A DNA stretch of 64,000 bases. It comes from Actinomycetes bacterium. GTDB lineage: Bacteria > Actinomycetota > Acidimicrobiia > Acidimicrobiales > RAAP-2. The stretch lies in assembly GCA_021806045.1 (NCBI GenBank), contig JAJZDI010000013.1, forward strand, positions 19,500-83,499, written 5' to 3'. Positions 32,319 to 44,746 of the stretch are shown here, in pieces. The notes under the pieces are model-generated. The model ran no database searches. It was given only the letters and a program-made list of their open reading frames with translations, and was not told where the DNA came from. The first letter of the stretch is position 1. Each line of letters starts with the position of its first letter. The translations under genes were made by a program, and so were the position numbers.

Positions 32319-33116
32319 CTAGCAGGCGTGGATCGTCACCCGCCAGGTGGCGGCCTCGACATGGGCGTCGAAGTCGACGCCATTGATCGTCCCGCTCACG
32401 TCGTCGTGCGCCGCCCACACGATCGGCGGCAGGGTCGTGACGACTGTCCCGCCGGTCGACTCGCACCCGCCGTTCATCCCGTTGGTCCACTGGACGAGCA
32501 GGAGGAGGTCGGCCGCGTCTTGCGACGTCGGGGACGCCACTGCCACCGGTGGCGAGCTCCGGGCGGTGGCGATGAGCCCGTCGACGTCGGAGGTGAACCG
32601 GGCTGCGGCGGGCGCGCCGTTCGCCAGGGCCCGGAGGAGCTCCTCCTGCACGGTGGGGGAGGGTTCCAGGTACGGGAAGCCCTCCGTGCCGAACCAGCGC
32701 ATGGCGAACCACCGTGAGGCGAGGTCGCTGTAGACGAGGATCGACCGACGCAGGAGCTCGGCCGGGAGCCCCGCGGGGATCGTGGTGGTCACCGGCTCGG
32801 GGTTCGCCGCCTCCACCGCGGCCACGATGGGCGCCGGTACGGGAGACGGCCACGGGGGTCCGGCGCCGTTGATCAACGTGGCCGCTGACCGCAGCCGGGC
32901 ATCGGCCTGTTCGGCGGCCCCGACGAACGCGGCCAGCTGGTCATAGGCGGACGGGCCGGGGCGCGTCGTGGTGGTCGGCGAACGGGGCGCCGATGTGGAC
33001 GGCGCCGATGTGGACGGCGTTGAGGTCGACGTTGCCGCGTGAGGCCCCCCGCCCCCGCACCCGGCCAGCCCGATCGACACTGCGAACACCGCCGTGAGCC
33101 CGAGAAGCTTCCGCAC
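32319..33116 (-). CDS. Lipoprotein of unknown function
   Basis: 265 aa from the GTG at 33116, preceded by GAGGAGG at 6-7 nt; an upstream ATG at 33194 would put Arg/Gly-rich residues before the signal peptide. The signal peptide KLLGLTAVFAVSIGLAGC gives a lipobox Cys at about residue 20. A Ser/Thr/Pro linker then leads to a mostly helical domain (AYDQLAAFVGAAEQADARLRSAATLING, FTSDVDGLIATA). It has further cysteines near the C-terminus (GGCESTGG, HAC). No family recognised. It lies convergent to raiA and divergent from secA, an insertion into an otherwise conserved gene order. Confidence 0.7.
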   Translation of the reverse strand: MRKLLGLTAVFAVSIGLAGCGGGGPHAATSTSTPSTSAPSTSAPRSPTTTTRPGPSAYDQLAAFVGAAEQADARLRSAATLINGAGPPWPSPVPAPIVAAVEAANPEPVTTTIPAGLPAELLRRSILVYSDLASRWFAMRWFGTEGFPYLEPSPTVQEELLRALANGAPAAARFTSDVDGLIATARSSPPVAVASPTSQDAADLLLLVQWTNGMNGGCESTGGTVVTTLPPIVWAAHDDVSGTINGVDFDAHVEAATWRVTIHAC

Positions 33117-33337
33117 CGCCGCACCTCCTCGTGCACCGGTCCCTTGGTGTGAGCCAACCCCCCGGGAGGCCCGGATGCCAGGGCACAATGACACCTGGAC
33201 GTGGGACGGACCGGGACCGCCCTCCCGTGCGCCCCCTTGCTGGCCGCCGGTGAGCGTGGGTGGCGGACCCCGCCGGTCGGGCGGTGGACGGCGGGCCCCC
33301 GCCCGCAGTCCGGCCGTCCGTCCCGGTGCCCTACCGG

Positions 33338-33343
33338 TAGAGT
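33338..33343 (+). promoter_or_regulatory. Putative -10 box (TAGAGT) of secA
   Basis: TAGAGT ends 9 nt before the secA ATG at 33353 and fits the leaderless pattern. The 230-nt region between the lipoprotein start and secA otherwise shows only GC-rich sequence. Confidence 0.4.
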
Positions 33344-33352
33344 GATGGCTCC

Positions 33353-36115
<2,763 letters not shown>

Positions 36116-36116
36116 G

Positions 36117-37274
36117 ATGCCGACCGTGGTGACACCCACCGCCGCCGGGGCGGCCGACGGGGACGGCGACGTCCCCGCCCTGCTCGCGGCCCTGGGGGAG
36201 CGCCTGGCCGAGGCCGAGCGCTACCTGGGGCGGGAACGCCTCGAAGTCCGCCGGACGGAGCTGGCCGACGAGGCGTCCCGTCCGGACCTGTGGGATGACG
36301 CCGATCACGCCCGCCAGGTCACGACCGAGCTGGGGCGTGCCGTGGAGGACCTCGAGCTGCTGGACGAGCTGGCTGCCGCGCTGTCCGACGCGTCCACCCT
36401 CTACGAGCTGGGCGTGGAGGAGGGGGACACCGCCACCGTGGCCGAGGCGGCCGCTGCCGGCGCCGAGCTCGACCGCCGGCTGGCCGCCCTCGAGCTGCGG
36501 TCGCTGTTCGCCGGCGACTACGACGACCGCGACGCGGTGGCCGAGATCCACGCGGGCGCGGGTGGGACGGACGCCCAGGACTGGGCGGAGATGCTCCTGC
36601 GGATGTACACCAGGTGGGCCGAGCGCCGGGGGATGACCATCGAGGTGGATGAGGCCACGCCCGGCCAGGAGGCGGGCCTCCTGTCGGCCACCTTCGTGGT
36701 CCGGGGCCGCTACGCGTTCGGCATGTTGGCCGCCGAGCGGGGCGTCCACCGCCTGGTCCGCATGTCCCCGTTCGACGCCCAGCACCGGCGCCAGACGAGC
36801 TTCGCCTCCCTGGACGTGGTGCCGTTCCTGGACGACGTGGGGGAGGTGGCCGAGATCGACGAGAAGGACCTGCGCATCGACACCTACCGGTCGTCGGGGG
36901 CGGGGGGCCAGCACGTCAACAAGACGGACTCCGCCGTCCGGCTCACCCACCTCCCGACCGGGATCGTGGTCTCGTGCCAGAACCAGCGCAGCCAGCACCA
37001 GAACAAGGCGAAGGCCATGCAGATCCTGGCGGCGAAGCTCGCCGAGCGGGAGCGTCTCGAGCGACAGGCCGAGCTGGACGCCCTGTCGGGGGAACGGGCC
37101 GAGAACGCCTGGGGCAACCAGATCCGGTCGTATGTCCTCGCCCCATACCAGCTGGTGAAGGACCTCCGCACCGACGAGCAGACGGGCAACGTCGACGCCG
37201 TGCTCGACGGCGAGATCGACCCGTTCATCGAGGCGGAGCTCCGCCGACAGGCCGAGGTCCGCCGGTCGGCCTGA
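36117..37274 (+). CDS. prfB: Peptide chain release factor 2
   Basis: 385 aa from the ATG at 36117, one base past the secA stop. [17 protein letters not shown] contains the SPF anticodon-like tripeptide of RF2 (UGA/UAA), and [20 protein letters not shown] contains the GGQ catalytic motif at residues 263-265. The open frame is continuous: no in-frame UGA or CUU-UGA slip site appears near codon 25, so the autoregulatory +1 frameshift of many bacteria is absent. The extra N-terminal residues before [17 protein letters not shown] are Ala/Gly-rich. Confidence 0.96.
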   Translation: MPTVVTPTAAGAADGDGDVPALLAALGERLAEAERYLGRERLEVRRTELADEASRPDLWDDADHARQVTTELGRAVEDLELLDELAAALSDASTLYELGVEEGDTATVAEAAAAGAELDRRLAALELRSLFAGDYDDRDAVAEIHAGAGGTDAQDWAEMLLRMYTRWAERRGMTIEVDEATPGQEAGLLSATFVVRGRYAFGMLAAERGVHRLVRMSPFDAQHRRQTSFASLDVVPFLDDVGEVAEIDEKDLRIDTYRSSGAGGQHVNKTDSAVRLTHLPTGIVVSCQNQRSQHQNKAKAMQILAAKLAERERLERQAELDALSGERAENAWGNQIRSYVLAPYQLVKDLRTDEQTGNVDAVLDGEIDPFIEAELRRQAEVRRSA

Positions 37275-37429
37275 CGCACCGGTGCCCCGGGCCGCCCCCG
37301 GTCCGCAGGGGGCTGCCACCGGCGGCTCGGAGGTTGCGGGTAGACTGCGCCTACCTCCGAACGGGGCGGCCGAGCTTTGCCGGCGGGTTCGTCGATCCCG
37401 ACACCGATACGGCGCCACGAGAGAACCGC
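37275..37429 (+). promoter_or_regulatory. prfB-ftsE spacer with a -10-like TAGACT
   Basis: TAGACT at 37341-37346 fits a -10 element. Unlike the leaderless genes it lies 83 nt before the ftsE ATG, so ftsE would have a leader of about 75 nt. No riboswitch or terminator was recognised here. Confidence 0.3.
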
Positions 37430-38236
37430 ATGATCCGATTCGAGAACGTCACCAAGACCTACAAGGGGACCACGGTCGCCCTGCGGGACTGCTCAGTGGA
37501 GATCGACAAGGGGGAGTTCGTCTTCCTGGTCGGCTCGTCGGGATCGGGCAAGACGACGTTCATCCGGCTCCTCCTGCGTGAGGAGGTCCCCGACTCGGGC
37601 AGGATCTGGGAGGCGGGCAAGGAGATCGTCCACCTCCCCCGGTGGCGGATCCCTTACCTGCGCCGAAACATCGGCTGCGTGTTCCAGGACTTCCGGCTCC
37701 TGCCGAACAAGACCGTCTTCGAGAACGTCGCCTTCGCCCTCGAGGTGATCGGGCGGCCCAAGCACGTCATCTCGTCGCAGGTGCCCCAGGTCCTGGACCT
37801 GGTCGGGCTGGCCAAGAAGCGTGACAACCTCCCCGGCGAGCTCTCCGGCGGCGAGCAGCAACGGGTCGCCATCGCCCGAGCGTTCGTGAACCGGCCCCTG
37901 ATCCTGCTGGCGGACGAGCCGACCGGCAACCTCGACCCGAGGACGAGCATCGGGATCATGCGCCTCCTCGACCGCATCAACCGCACGGGCACCACCGTGA
38001 TCATCGCCACCCACGACGCCGGCATGGTGGACCAGATGCGCCGGCGGGTGATCGAGCTCGACCACGGCGTTCTCGTGCGCGACCAGGCCAGAGGGGTCTA
38101 CGGCATCGACTCGGCCGTGGCGGCCGCCGGGGGCGGATCCCCGACCGGGCTGACAGTCGAGCCGACCCCGACCGGTCCCGTCGCCGTGCCCGACCTCGAG
38201 CCCCGTGCCGTGCCCGGCGTGGCCACCGGATCCTGA
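37430..38236 (+). CDS. ftsE: Cell-division ABC transporter ATPase FtsE
   Basis: 268 aa. ABC domain: [22 protein letters not shown] (Walker A), [24 protein letters not shown] (Q-loop, FtsE-like), [32 protein letters not shown] (signature and Walker B), ATHDAGMVD (H-loop). With FtsX it forms the complex that activates peptidoglycan hydrolases at the septum. The last 40 residues (after [15 protein letters not shown]) are a Pro/Thr/Val-rich extension beyond the usual ~229 aa. Three bases separate it from ftsX. Confidence 0.95.
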   Translation: MIRFENVTKTYKGTTVALRDCSVEIDKGEFVFLVGSSGSGKTTFIRLLLREEVPDSGRIWEAGKEIVHLPRWRIPYLRRNIGCVFQDFRLLPNKTVFENVAFALEVIGRPKHVISSQVPQVLDLVGLAKKRDNLPGELSGGEQQRVAIARAFVNRPLILLADEPTGNLDPRTSIGIMRLLDRINRTGTTVIIATHDAGMVDQMRRRVIELDHGVLVRDQARGVYGIDSAVAAAGGGSPTGLTVEPTPTGPVAVPDLEPRAVPGVATGS

Positions 38237-38239
38237 TCG

Positions 38240-39124
38240 ATGCCGGTCTCCTTCGGTTACGTCTCGCGAGAGGCGGCCACCAACCTGTGGCGGAACCGCC
38301 TGATGACGGTGGCGGGCATCCTCACCGTGGCGGTGTCGCTCGCCCTGGTGGGCTCCGCGCTCCTGCTGAAGCAGGGGGCGGCCACGGCGACGGCCCAGTG
38401 GCAGCAGGGCGTGAACGTCATCGTGTGGGTCGCTCCCGGGTCGGCGTCGTCCCAGGTGAGCGCCATCGGGCAGGAGCTGGGCGCGGTTGGCTACGTCGAG
38501 CGCTGCACCTTCCGCAACCAGGCGTACGACTTCGCCGAGTCGCAGCGGATCCTGCCCGCCGACCTGGCCAGCGAGATCACCCAGTCCGACACCCCCGCCT
38601 CCTACCGGTGCGTGCTCACCAACCCGTCGGAGGCCACCGCCCTCGACCAGCAATTCTCCGGCAAGCCGGGCATCGTCAAGGTCACCTACCCCTCACAGCA
38701 GATCCGCACCATGCAGAGCGTGATCCACGTGCTCCAGTGGGCGTTCCTGGCCGTCGCCGTGGTGCTGCTCCTCTCGGCGTCGGTGCTGATCCTGAACACC
38801 ATCCGCATGGCCATCTTCGCCCGCCGCCGTGAGGTGTCGGTCATGAAGCTGGTGGGAGCGACGAACTGGTTCATCCGCCTGCCCTTCATGGCCGAGGGAC
38901 TCGTGCAAGGACTGGCCGGCGCGGCACTGTCCGTCATCGTGGTGCTGCTGCTGTACTGGCGGCTCGGGCTGGGGACGGTGCAGCGTGCGTCGACCAGCAT
39001 CTTCGCCCAGATGCACATGGGACTGGCCGAGGTGGCCGGCACCTGCATCTTCGTGGCCATCGTGGGTGTCATCGTCGGCGTGGCCGGTTCGGCGCTCGCC
39101 GTGAGGCGCTTCCTCGACGTGTGA
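38240..39124 (+). CDS. ftsX: Cell-division protein FtsX
   Basis: 294 aa. Topology matches FtsX: a short cytoplasmic start (FGYVSREAATNLWRNRLMT), a first membrane helix (VAGILTVAVSLALVGSALLL), an extracytoplasmic domain of about 120 residues with two cysteines (ERCTF, YRCVL), then three helices including AVVLLLSASVLILNTIRMAIFARRREVSVMKLVGATNWFIRLPF. It relays FtsE ATP hydrolysis to extracellular cell-wall hydrolases. The two cysteines could form a disulfide, as in mycobacterial FtsX. Confidence 0.94.
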   Translation: MPVSFGYVSREAATNLWRNRLMTVAGILTVAVSLALVGSALLLKQGAATATAQWQQGVNVIVWVAPGSASSQVSAIGQELGAVGYVERCTFRNQAYDFAESQRILPADLASEITQSDTPASYRCVLTNPSEATALDQQFSGKPGIVKVTYPSQQIRTMQSVIHVLQWAFLAVAVVLLLSASVLILNTIRMAIFARRREVSVMKLVGATNWFIRLPFMAEGLVQGLAGAALSVIVVLLLYWRLGLGTVQRASTSIFAQMHMGLAEVAGTCIFVAIVGVIVGVAGSALAVRRFLDV

Positions 39125-39140
39125 TCTGACAGGAGGCGGG

Positions 39141-39869
39141 GTGAGCACACCGGCCGCACGCGCGGTCGACGCCGTGAAGATCTACGGTGCCGGCGACACG
39201 GAGGTGACCGCGCTCGACCGCGTGACCGTCGCGTTCGACGCGGGGCGCTTCTCCGCCATCATGGGGCCGTCCGGATCAGGAAAGTCGACCCTGCTCCACT
39301 GCCTCGCCGGCCTGGACCGCCTGACCTCGGGCACGGTCTTCGTCGGGGCAACCGAGCTCGGCTCGCTGCGCGACGCCGAGCTCACCAAGGTCCGCCGCGA
39401 CAGGATCGGCTTCGTCTTCCAGGCCTTCAACCTCGTTCCCACCCTGACCGCGGCCGAGAACATCACCTTGCCGGCGGACATCGCCGGTCGGAAGGTCGAC
39501 GTCGCCTGGCGTGACGAGGTCGTCGAGGTCCTCGGTATCGGCCCCCGGCTGGGGCACCGCCCTGCGGAGCTGTCGGGAGGGGAGCAGCAGCGCGTGGCGG
39601 TGGCGCGGGCCCTGGTGGGCCGGCCCGAGGTGATCTTCGCCGACGAGCCGACCGGCAACCTGGACTCGAAGGCGGGCGCAGAGCTCCTCGCCCTCATGGC
39701 CGATGCCGTCTCCCACTACGGCCAGAGCGTCGTCATGGTCACCCACGACCCGGTGGCCGCCGGGTACGCGGACCGGGTGGTGTTCCTGGCCGACGGCGCC
39801 GTCGTCGACGAGCTCGCCGACCCGACGCCGGCCACCGTGGGGGCCCGCATGGCCGCTATCCGCGCCTGA
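39141..39869 (+). CDS. ABC transporter ATPase, MacB/LolD-type
   Basis: 242 aa, GTG start with AGGAGGCG just upstream. [77 protein letters not shown] and VTHDPVAAGYADRV give all ABC motifs, with the MacB/LolD-style AFNLVPTLTA Q-loop. Paired with the following FtsX-like permease it forms a type VII ABC (mechanotransmission) system; substrates in this class include lipoproteins, peptides and antibiotics, so the substrate here is open. It follows ftsX by 16 nt and could be co-transcribed with ftsEX. Confidence 0.9.
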   Translation: MSTPAARAVDAVKIYGAGDTEVTALDRVTVAFDAGRFSAIMGPSGSGKSTLLHCLAGLDRLTSGTVFVGATELGSLRDAELTKVRRDRIGFVFQAFNLVPTLTAAENITLPADIAGRKVDVAWRDEVVEVLGIGPRLGHRPAELSGGEQQRVAVARALVGRPEVIFADEPTGNLDSKAGAELLALMADAVSHYGQSVVMVTHDPVAAGYADRVVFLADGAVVDELADPTPATVGARMAAIRA

Positions 39870-39887
39870 GGGCGCCCTGGGCGATCC

Positions 39888-42464
39888 GTGCTCCGTCTCA
39901 CGCTCGCCGGCCTGGTGCGGCACCGTGCCCGCATGGCCGCCACCGCCATCTCGGTCGTCCTCGGCATCGCGTTCGTCGCCGGCACCTACGTCCTCACCGA
40001 CACCCTGCACGCCGCCTTCAACACGTTGTTCTCGCAGAGCGCCCAGGGGATCGCCGTCGTCGTGACCGGCCGGTCCGCGCTGCCGGGTGACCAGTCCAGC
40101 CTGGCCACGCCCCCCATCCCCGACTCGGTGGTGGCGAAGGTCGGCCGGGTGCCGGGCGTGGCCGCAGCGGACGGTCAGGTGGTCGGCTTCGCCCAGCTGA
40201 TCGGACCGTCGGGCCGGCCGGCCGGCAACCCCTATGCGCCGACGCTCGCGCTGTCGGTGGGAACCGTCCCCTCCATGCGCGTCCTCACCCTACAGGTGGG
40301 GCGCCTGCCCGAGTCGGGGTCGGAGGTCGTGGTCGACCGCGCCACCGCGGCATCGGAGCACCTCCGGGTCGGGCAGCGGGTCGAGGTGTCGGGATCGGTG
40401 CCGCTCCGGCCCTTCACCGTGGTCGGGTTGGTCGACTACGGAACGGCCCAGAACCTGGGGGGAGCCACCATCCTCGGCTTCGACCTGCGTACCGCCCAGG
40501 CCGAGGCGGGCACGCCCGGCAAGGTCCAGTCGGTCGACGTGGCCGCGGAGCCGGGGGTGACACCCCCGGTCCTGGCTGCGAGGGTGGCTGCTGCGCTCGG
40601 CTCCTCCTACCGGGTCCAGACAGCCGCACAGTCCCGCCAGGAGAGCTCGGCGCAGCTGGCGCAGAGCTTCTCGATCCTCTCGACGGCACTGCTGGTGTTC
40701 GCCGGGGTGGCCCTGTTCGTCGCCGCCTTCATCATCTTCAACACCTTCGCCGTCGTCGTCGCCCAGCGCAGCCGGGAGCTCGCCCTCCTGCGGTGCCTGG
40801 GGGCACGGCGGGCCCAGCTGCTGACGATGGTGCTGGGGGAGGCAGGCGCCGTCGGGTTGGGGGCGTCGGCCGTCGGGCTGGGGGTGGGGGTGGCCATCGC
40901 CGCCGGCCTCGAGTCACTCCTGGGCCGGATCGGCGTCGAGCTGCCCGCCGCCCCACTCCAGGTCGAGGCCAGGACGGTCGCCGTCTCGCTGGTGGTGGGC
41001 ACCCTCGTCACCCTGGCCGCCGCTGCGCTGCCGGCCGTCCGTGCCGGCCGCTCCGCCCCGCTGGCCGCACTGCGCGACGACCACGGGACGGAGACGGCCA
41101 CTTCGAGACCCCTGCGATGGGCGGCGGGCGGCGTGCTCCTGGCCGCCGGTGTGGCGTCCACCGGCCTCGGCCTGGCCGGTGCCGGCGGTCTCGGCCTGCA
41201 GCTGGTCGGTGCGGGGGTGGCGGCAACATTCCTCGGACTGGCGGCACTCGCCCCGTTCGCGGTGCGCCCGCTGGCCGGCGGCCTGGGCCGCCCGCTGGCC
41301 GCCGTGACCGGGATCCCCGGCCGCCTGGCCCGGGGGAACGCCGTGCGACACCCGAAGCGGACGGCGTCGACCTCGGCCGCGCTCATGATCGGCGTGACCC
41401 TCATCACCGTGGTCGCCGTCTTCTCCCAGACCATCAAGGCGTCGCTCACCACCGCGCTCGCCACCGGCCTCACCGCTGACGTCGTCGTGACGCCCCGGTC
41501 GGTGGCGTCGGCCGGGTTCGCACCGACGGTGACGGCCGCGCTGGCCGCCCGGCCCGAGCTGGCCGGCGTCACCGGGGTCGCGTCCGGCCGGGCCGAGCTC
41601 GCCGGGGTGGCCGGGGGGGTGGGGGTACGGGTGACCGGGGTGGCCGTGCCTGCCTACCGGTCCGACATCCGGCTGGCCACCGTCGCAGGTTCACTCGACC
41701 GCCTGTCGTCCGGTCCCGGCGCGGCGAGGGCCGTCGCCGTCTCTGACACGTTCGCCACCGCCCACCGGCTGGCCGCCGGATCGGTCCTCCGGCTGACGTT
41801 CCCGACGTCGGGGACCCGGCAGCTCGACGTGGTCGCCGTCTTCCACGATCCCACCACCGCGTCCGGCGAGGTCCTCATGGGCGAGGACGTGTTCCGGTCC
41901 TCGTACCCGGTGCGTGTTGTCGATCAGGCCGTCCTGGCCCGCTTCGCCCCCGGTGTGTCGCAGCCGGCCGGTCTGGCCGCCGTGCGGCACGTGCTGGCCG
42001 CCTACCCGCAGCTCCAGGTGCAGACAGCAGCCCAGTACGTCGCCCAGCAGGAGGGGAACGTGGACCAGCTCCTGGGCCTGATCACCGCGCTGCTGGGCCT
42101 GGCCGTCGTCATCGCCCTGTTCGGGATCGTCAACACGCTGGCCCTGTCCGTGCTCGAGCGGACCAGGGAGATCGGCCTCCTGCGGATCCTCGGGATGGGG
42201 AGGCACCAGGTGCGGGCCATGATCCGTTGGGAGTCGGTGATCATCACCGTGCTCGGCGCGCTGGCCGGCGTGGTGGTGGGGATCGGGTACGGATGGGTGC
42301 TGTCCCGGGCGTTGCGCTCGAAGGGGATCTCGACGTTCGCCGTCCCCGTGCCGCTGCTCGCCGCCGTCGTCGGCGCCGCCGCCCTTGCGGGGTTGGTGGC
42401 GGCCATCCTGCCCGCCCGTCGGGCATCCCGGATCGAGGTGCTCGCCGCTATCGAGGCCGACTGA
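39888..42464 (+). CDS. MacB/FtsX-type ABC permease
   Basis: 858 aa, GTG start 18 nt after the ATPase stop. Two FtsX-like halves: the first with a membrane helix at about residues 15-35, an extracytoplasmic domain, and three helices (ALLVFAGVALFVAAFIIFNTFAVVVAQRSRELALLRCLGARRAQLL); the second with another outside domain and the closing block LLGLAVVIALFGIVNTLALSVLERTREIGLLRILGMGRHQVRAMIRWES. This double architecture is typical of large permeases partnering MacB/LolD-type ATPases in actinobacteria. No dedicated periplasmic adaptor is encoded nearby. Confidence 0.9.
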   Translation: MLRLTLAGLVRHRARMAATAISVVLGIAFVAGTYVLTDTLHAAFNTLFSQSAQGIAVVVTGRSALPGDQSSLATPPIPDSVVAKVGRVPGVAAADGQVVGFAQLIGPSGRPAGNPYAPTLALSVGTVPSMRVLTLQVGRLPESGSEVVVDRATAASEHLRVGQRVEVSGSVPLRPFTVVGLVDYGTAQNLGGATILGFDLRTAQAEAGTPGKVQSVDVAAEPGVTPPVLAARVAAALGSSYRVQTAAQSRQESSAQLAQSFSILSTALLVFAGVALFVAAFIIFNTFAVVVAQRSRELALLRCLGARRAQLLTMVLGEAGAVGLGASAVGLGVGVAIAAGLESLLGRIGVELPAAPLQVEARTVAVSLVVGTLVTLAAAALPAVRAGRSAPLAALRDDHGTETATSRPLRWAAGGVLLAAGVASTGLGLAGAGGLGLQLVGAGVAATFLGLAALAPFAVRPLAGGLGRPLAAVTGIPGRLARGNAVRHPKRTASTSAALMIGVTLITVVAVFSQTIKASLTTALATGLTADVVVTPRSVASAGFAPTVTAALAARPELAGVTGVASGRAELAGVAGGVGVRVTGVAVPAYRSDIRLATVAGSLDRLSSGPGAARAVAVSDTFATAHRLAAGSVLRLTFPTSGTRQLDVVAVFHDPTTASGEVLMGEDVFRSSYPVRVVDQAVLARFAPGVSQPAGLAAVRHVLAAYPQLQVQTAAQYVAQQEGNVDQLLGLITALLGLAVVIALFGIVNTLALSVLERTREIGLLRILGMGRHQVRAMIRWESVIITVLGALAGVVVGIGYGWVLSRALRSKGISTFAVPVPLLAAVVGAAALAGLVAAILPARRASRIEVLAAIEAD

Positions 42465-42480
42465 CGGGCTACCGGACTGG

Positions 42481-42528
42481 CGGACTGGTGGCCTGCCGGA
42501 CTGGTGGCCTGCCGGACTGGTGGCCTGC
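42481..42528. repeat. Three perfect 16-bp tandem repeats
   Basis: CGGACTGGTGGCCTGC occurs three times head to tail (42481-42496, 42497-42512, 42513-42528), preceded by a partial copy (CGGACTGG at 42473-42480). It fills most of the 95-nt gap between the permease stop and the convergent lipase stop. It looks like recent slippage and could vary between strains. Confidence 0.85.
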
Positions 42529-42559
42529 CGGGTCGGCCGGGCTGCCAGCCTGCCGGTGC

Positions 42560-43903
42560 TCAGTACCTGACGGCGGGCGACCCCCCGCATGTGTCGGGCG
42601 CACGTGCGCCGGCGAGCCGGGCGCTGATCCAGTTGAGGATGTCGGGACCGGCGGCGGTGAGTACGGACGTGTGCCCTTTGCCGAGGTACTCGTCGAACTG
42701 GACGGTGTCGTCCTCGGTGCCGCACAGCCGCTGGTCGACCATGGACGCGGTGGCCGACGCCGGCACGATGCTGTCGGACAGTCCCTGGGCCAGGAAGATC
42801 GGGGCGGCCGACGGAGCACCACCGGGCTCGTTGGCCAGGATGGGAACCGCCATCGACCCCGACGTGCTCCAGTCCTTGACGAACAGGCGGTCGGCCGGGA
42901 TGGACGACAAGGCGGCGCCCAGGCGGTCGGCACAGGCCCCGTCCACCACCGGCTTGAAGCGGGCCCCGTAGGGGGTGAGGGCCGATCGGAGGGGCACGCC
43001 GGGGTAGTACTGGGCCCAGGCGATGACGGCCATGAGGGCGAACGTCTCCGCCGGGACCGGTGTGGCCGGTGGGTCGGCCGGGACGAACTCGGCCACGCTT
43101 CCCACCGGTGCGATGGCGACCACGCCGGTGACGGACAGGTCCGGGGCGTAGATGGGGGCGATCTCCCCGGCGAACAGCGCAGCCTGCCCCCCCTGGGAGT
43201 GCCCCATGATGACGACGGTGCGCGACGCCCTCGATCCCAACAGGTCGCGTGCGGCACGGGCGGCGTCGAGCACCCCCCTGCCCTCGCTCGTTCCGACCAG
43301 GTAGGGGTGGATGCCGGCCGTCCCGAGCCCTTCGTAGTCGGTCGCCGCGATCACGAATCCTTGGGCGAGGAGCTGGGCGGCGTAGGGGATGAAGAACTGC
43401 GAGGCCATGGAGGGCGCACACTGGTCGGCCATGCCGGTGGTGCCGTGCGCCCAGGCGAGGATCCGGTAGCCGCCGCGTGGCGGCGGGCCCCCCGGCACCA
43501 CGACGAGTCCCGACACGGCGATGTCGGCACCGGTGAGCGACCGGGAGTGGTACAGGATGCGGTAGCTGTGGGAGCCGACCGGCATGCCGTCGGCGGAGGT
43601 GATCTCCTGGGTCCGGATGAGGGTGCCTGCCGGTGCCGGCGCCAGGGGGGACGGCGCTCGATAGAAGGCGGACGGTGCCAGGGAGGGGGGAACCGTGCCG
43701 TTCGGGAGGTCGCCCTTGAAGATGCCGGTGGGGGAGAGGGCCGGTCCGTTGCCGCCGTCGCCGGGGGCGGCCGGGGCCAGCGCGGGCAGGGAGCCGTCGG
43801 AGCTCGGTGCGCACGCGGCGAGCAGGATCGAGCCGGCCACTACAGCGGTCACCAGGCGCAACCCGCGGATCCAGGCGCGACCGCTGCGGGTACGGGGGGA
43901 CAT
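42560..43903 (-). CDS. Secretory lipase-like lipoprotein (alpha/beta hydrolase)
   Basis: 447 aa from the ATG at 43903; an upstream in-frame ATG at 44068 lies in the divergent rmlA gene. The signal peptide LRLVTAVVAGSILLAAC gives a lipobox Cys near residue 30. The hydrolase core shows AWAHGTTGMADQCAPS, ATDYEGLGTAGIHPYLVG and the nucleophile elbow GHSQGG (Ser near 235). GKGHTSVL near the C-terminus may supply the catalytic His. This matches the secretory-lipase (LIP, PF03583-like) family, acting on lipids outside the cell. Divergent from rmlA across about 80 nt. Confidence 0.82.
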   Translation of the reverse strand: MSPRTRSGRAWIRGLRLVTAVVAGSILLAACAPSSDGSLPALAPAAPGDGGNGPALSPTGIFKGDLPNGTVPPSLAPSAFYRAPSPLAPAPAGTLIRTQEITSADGMPVGSHSYRILYHSRSLTGADIAVSGLVVVPGGPPPRGGYRILAWAHGTTGMADQCAPSMASQFFIPYAAQLLAQGFVIAATDYEGLGTAGIHPYLVGTSEGRGVLDAARAARDLLGSRASRTVVIMGHSQGGQAALFAGEIAPIYAPDLSVTGVVAIAPVGSVAEFVPADPPATPVPAETFALMAVIAWAQYYPGVPLRSALTPYGARFKPVVDGACADRLGAALSSIPADRLFVKDWSTSGSMAVPILANEPGGAPSAAPIFLAQGLSDSIVPASATASMVDQRLCGTEDDTVQFDEYLGKGHTSVLTAAGPDILNWISARLAGARAPDTCGGSPAVRY

Positions 43904-43972
43904 CAGATTCACAGTAGCCAGCGTTCGCGGGCCGGCGGGGTACCCCGTCCGAACCGGGCGGGGCGGCGCTGC

Positions 43973-43978
43973 TATCGT
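43973..43978 (+). promoter_or_regulatory. Putative -10 box (TATCGT) of rmlA
   Basis: TATCGT ends 7 nt before the rmlA ATG at 43986. No Shine-Dalgarno is present, consistent with a leaderless transcript. Confidence 0.38.
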
Positions 43979-43985
43979 CCGGCGG

Positions 43986-44729
43986 ATGAAGGGCGTGATC
44001 CTGGCGGGCGGCACCGGCTCCCGGCTCCACCCGCTCACCCGCATCACCAACAAGCACCTCCTCCCCATCTACGACCGGCCGATGATCGCCTGGGCGGTCG
44101 AGGCGCTGGTCGCCGCGGGTATCACCGACCTGATGGTGGTCACCGGCGGCACCCACGCCGGGGAGTTCCTCCGCCTGCTCGGGAACGGTCACGAGCACGG
44201 GATCGAGCGCCTCAGCTACGGCTACCAGGAACGGCCCGGCGGGATCGCCGAGGCACTGGGCCTGGCCGAGCGGTTCGTCGGGGACAGCCCGGTCCTCGTC
44301 ATGCTGGCCGACAACATCGTGGAACGGTCCATACGACCCACGGTGGACGCCTTCGGCGCCGATCCGACCGGGGCCCGCATCATCCTCACCCCCGTCGAGG
44401 GGGTCGAGCACCTCCGCCACCTGGGCGTGCCACGCTTCGACGACGGCGGCCGCATCGTCGAGATCGTGGAGAAGCCCGAGGACCCGCCGTCCTCCTACGG
44501 GGTGACGGGGATCTACTGCTACGAGCCGGACGTGTTCCAGGTGATCCGCACCCTCGAGCCCTCGGGGCGCGGCGAACTTGAGATCACCGACGTGAACAAC
44601 CACTACGTGGGCGTGGGCAGCATGGCCTACGACGTCCTCGAGGGGTTCTGGGGCGACGCCGGCGAGTCGATCGACGCGTACTACGAGGTCAACGACTTCG
44701 TCCGGGCCCACGGCGCAAACAAGGGCTGA
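43986..44729 (+). CDS. rmlA: Glucose-1-phosphate thymidylyltransferase-like enzyme (short form)
   Basis: 247 aa. GVILAGGTGSRLHPLTRITNKHLLPIYDRPMI is the RmlA nucleotide-binding N-terminus. MLADNIVE stands at the metal-binding LGDN position, and VEKPEDPPSSYGVTGIYCYEPDVF and ELEITDVNN complete the core. Canonical RmlA is ~290 aa; this protein lacks the C-terminal ~40 residues involved in tetramer/allosteric contacts, as in a known short subgroup. It probably makes dTDP-glucose for the RmlB homologue 43 kb away; it is not clustered with the other rml genes. Confidence 0.8.
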   Translation: MKGVILAGGTGSRLHPLTRITNKHLLPIYDRPMIAWAVEALVAAGITDLMVVTGGTHAGEFLRLLGNGHEHGIERLSYGYQERPGGIAEALGLAERFVGDSPVLVMLADNIVERSIRPTVDAFGADPTGARIILTPVEGVEHLRHLGVPRFDDGGRIVEIVEKPEDPPSSYGVTGIYCYEPDVFQVIRTLEPSGRGELEITDVNNHYVGVGSMAYDVLEGFWGDAGESIDAYYEVNDFVRAHGANKG

Positions 44730-44746
44730 TCGCCGGGCCCGTCCCC

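Noticed and set aside
32176..32853. 225-residue minus-strand frame within the lipoprotein region
   Set aside because: It is an alternative frame of the lipoprotein gene; only the lipoprotein frame has a signal peptide, lipobox and Shine-Dalgarno.
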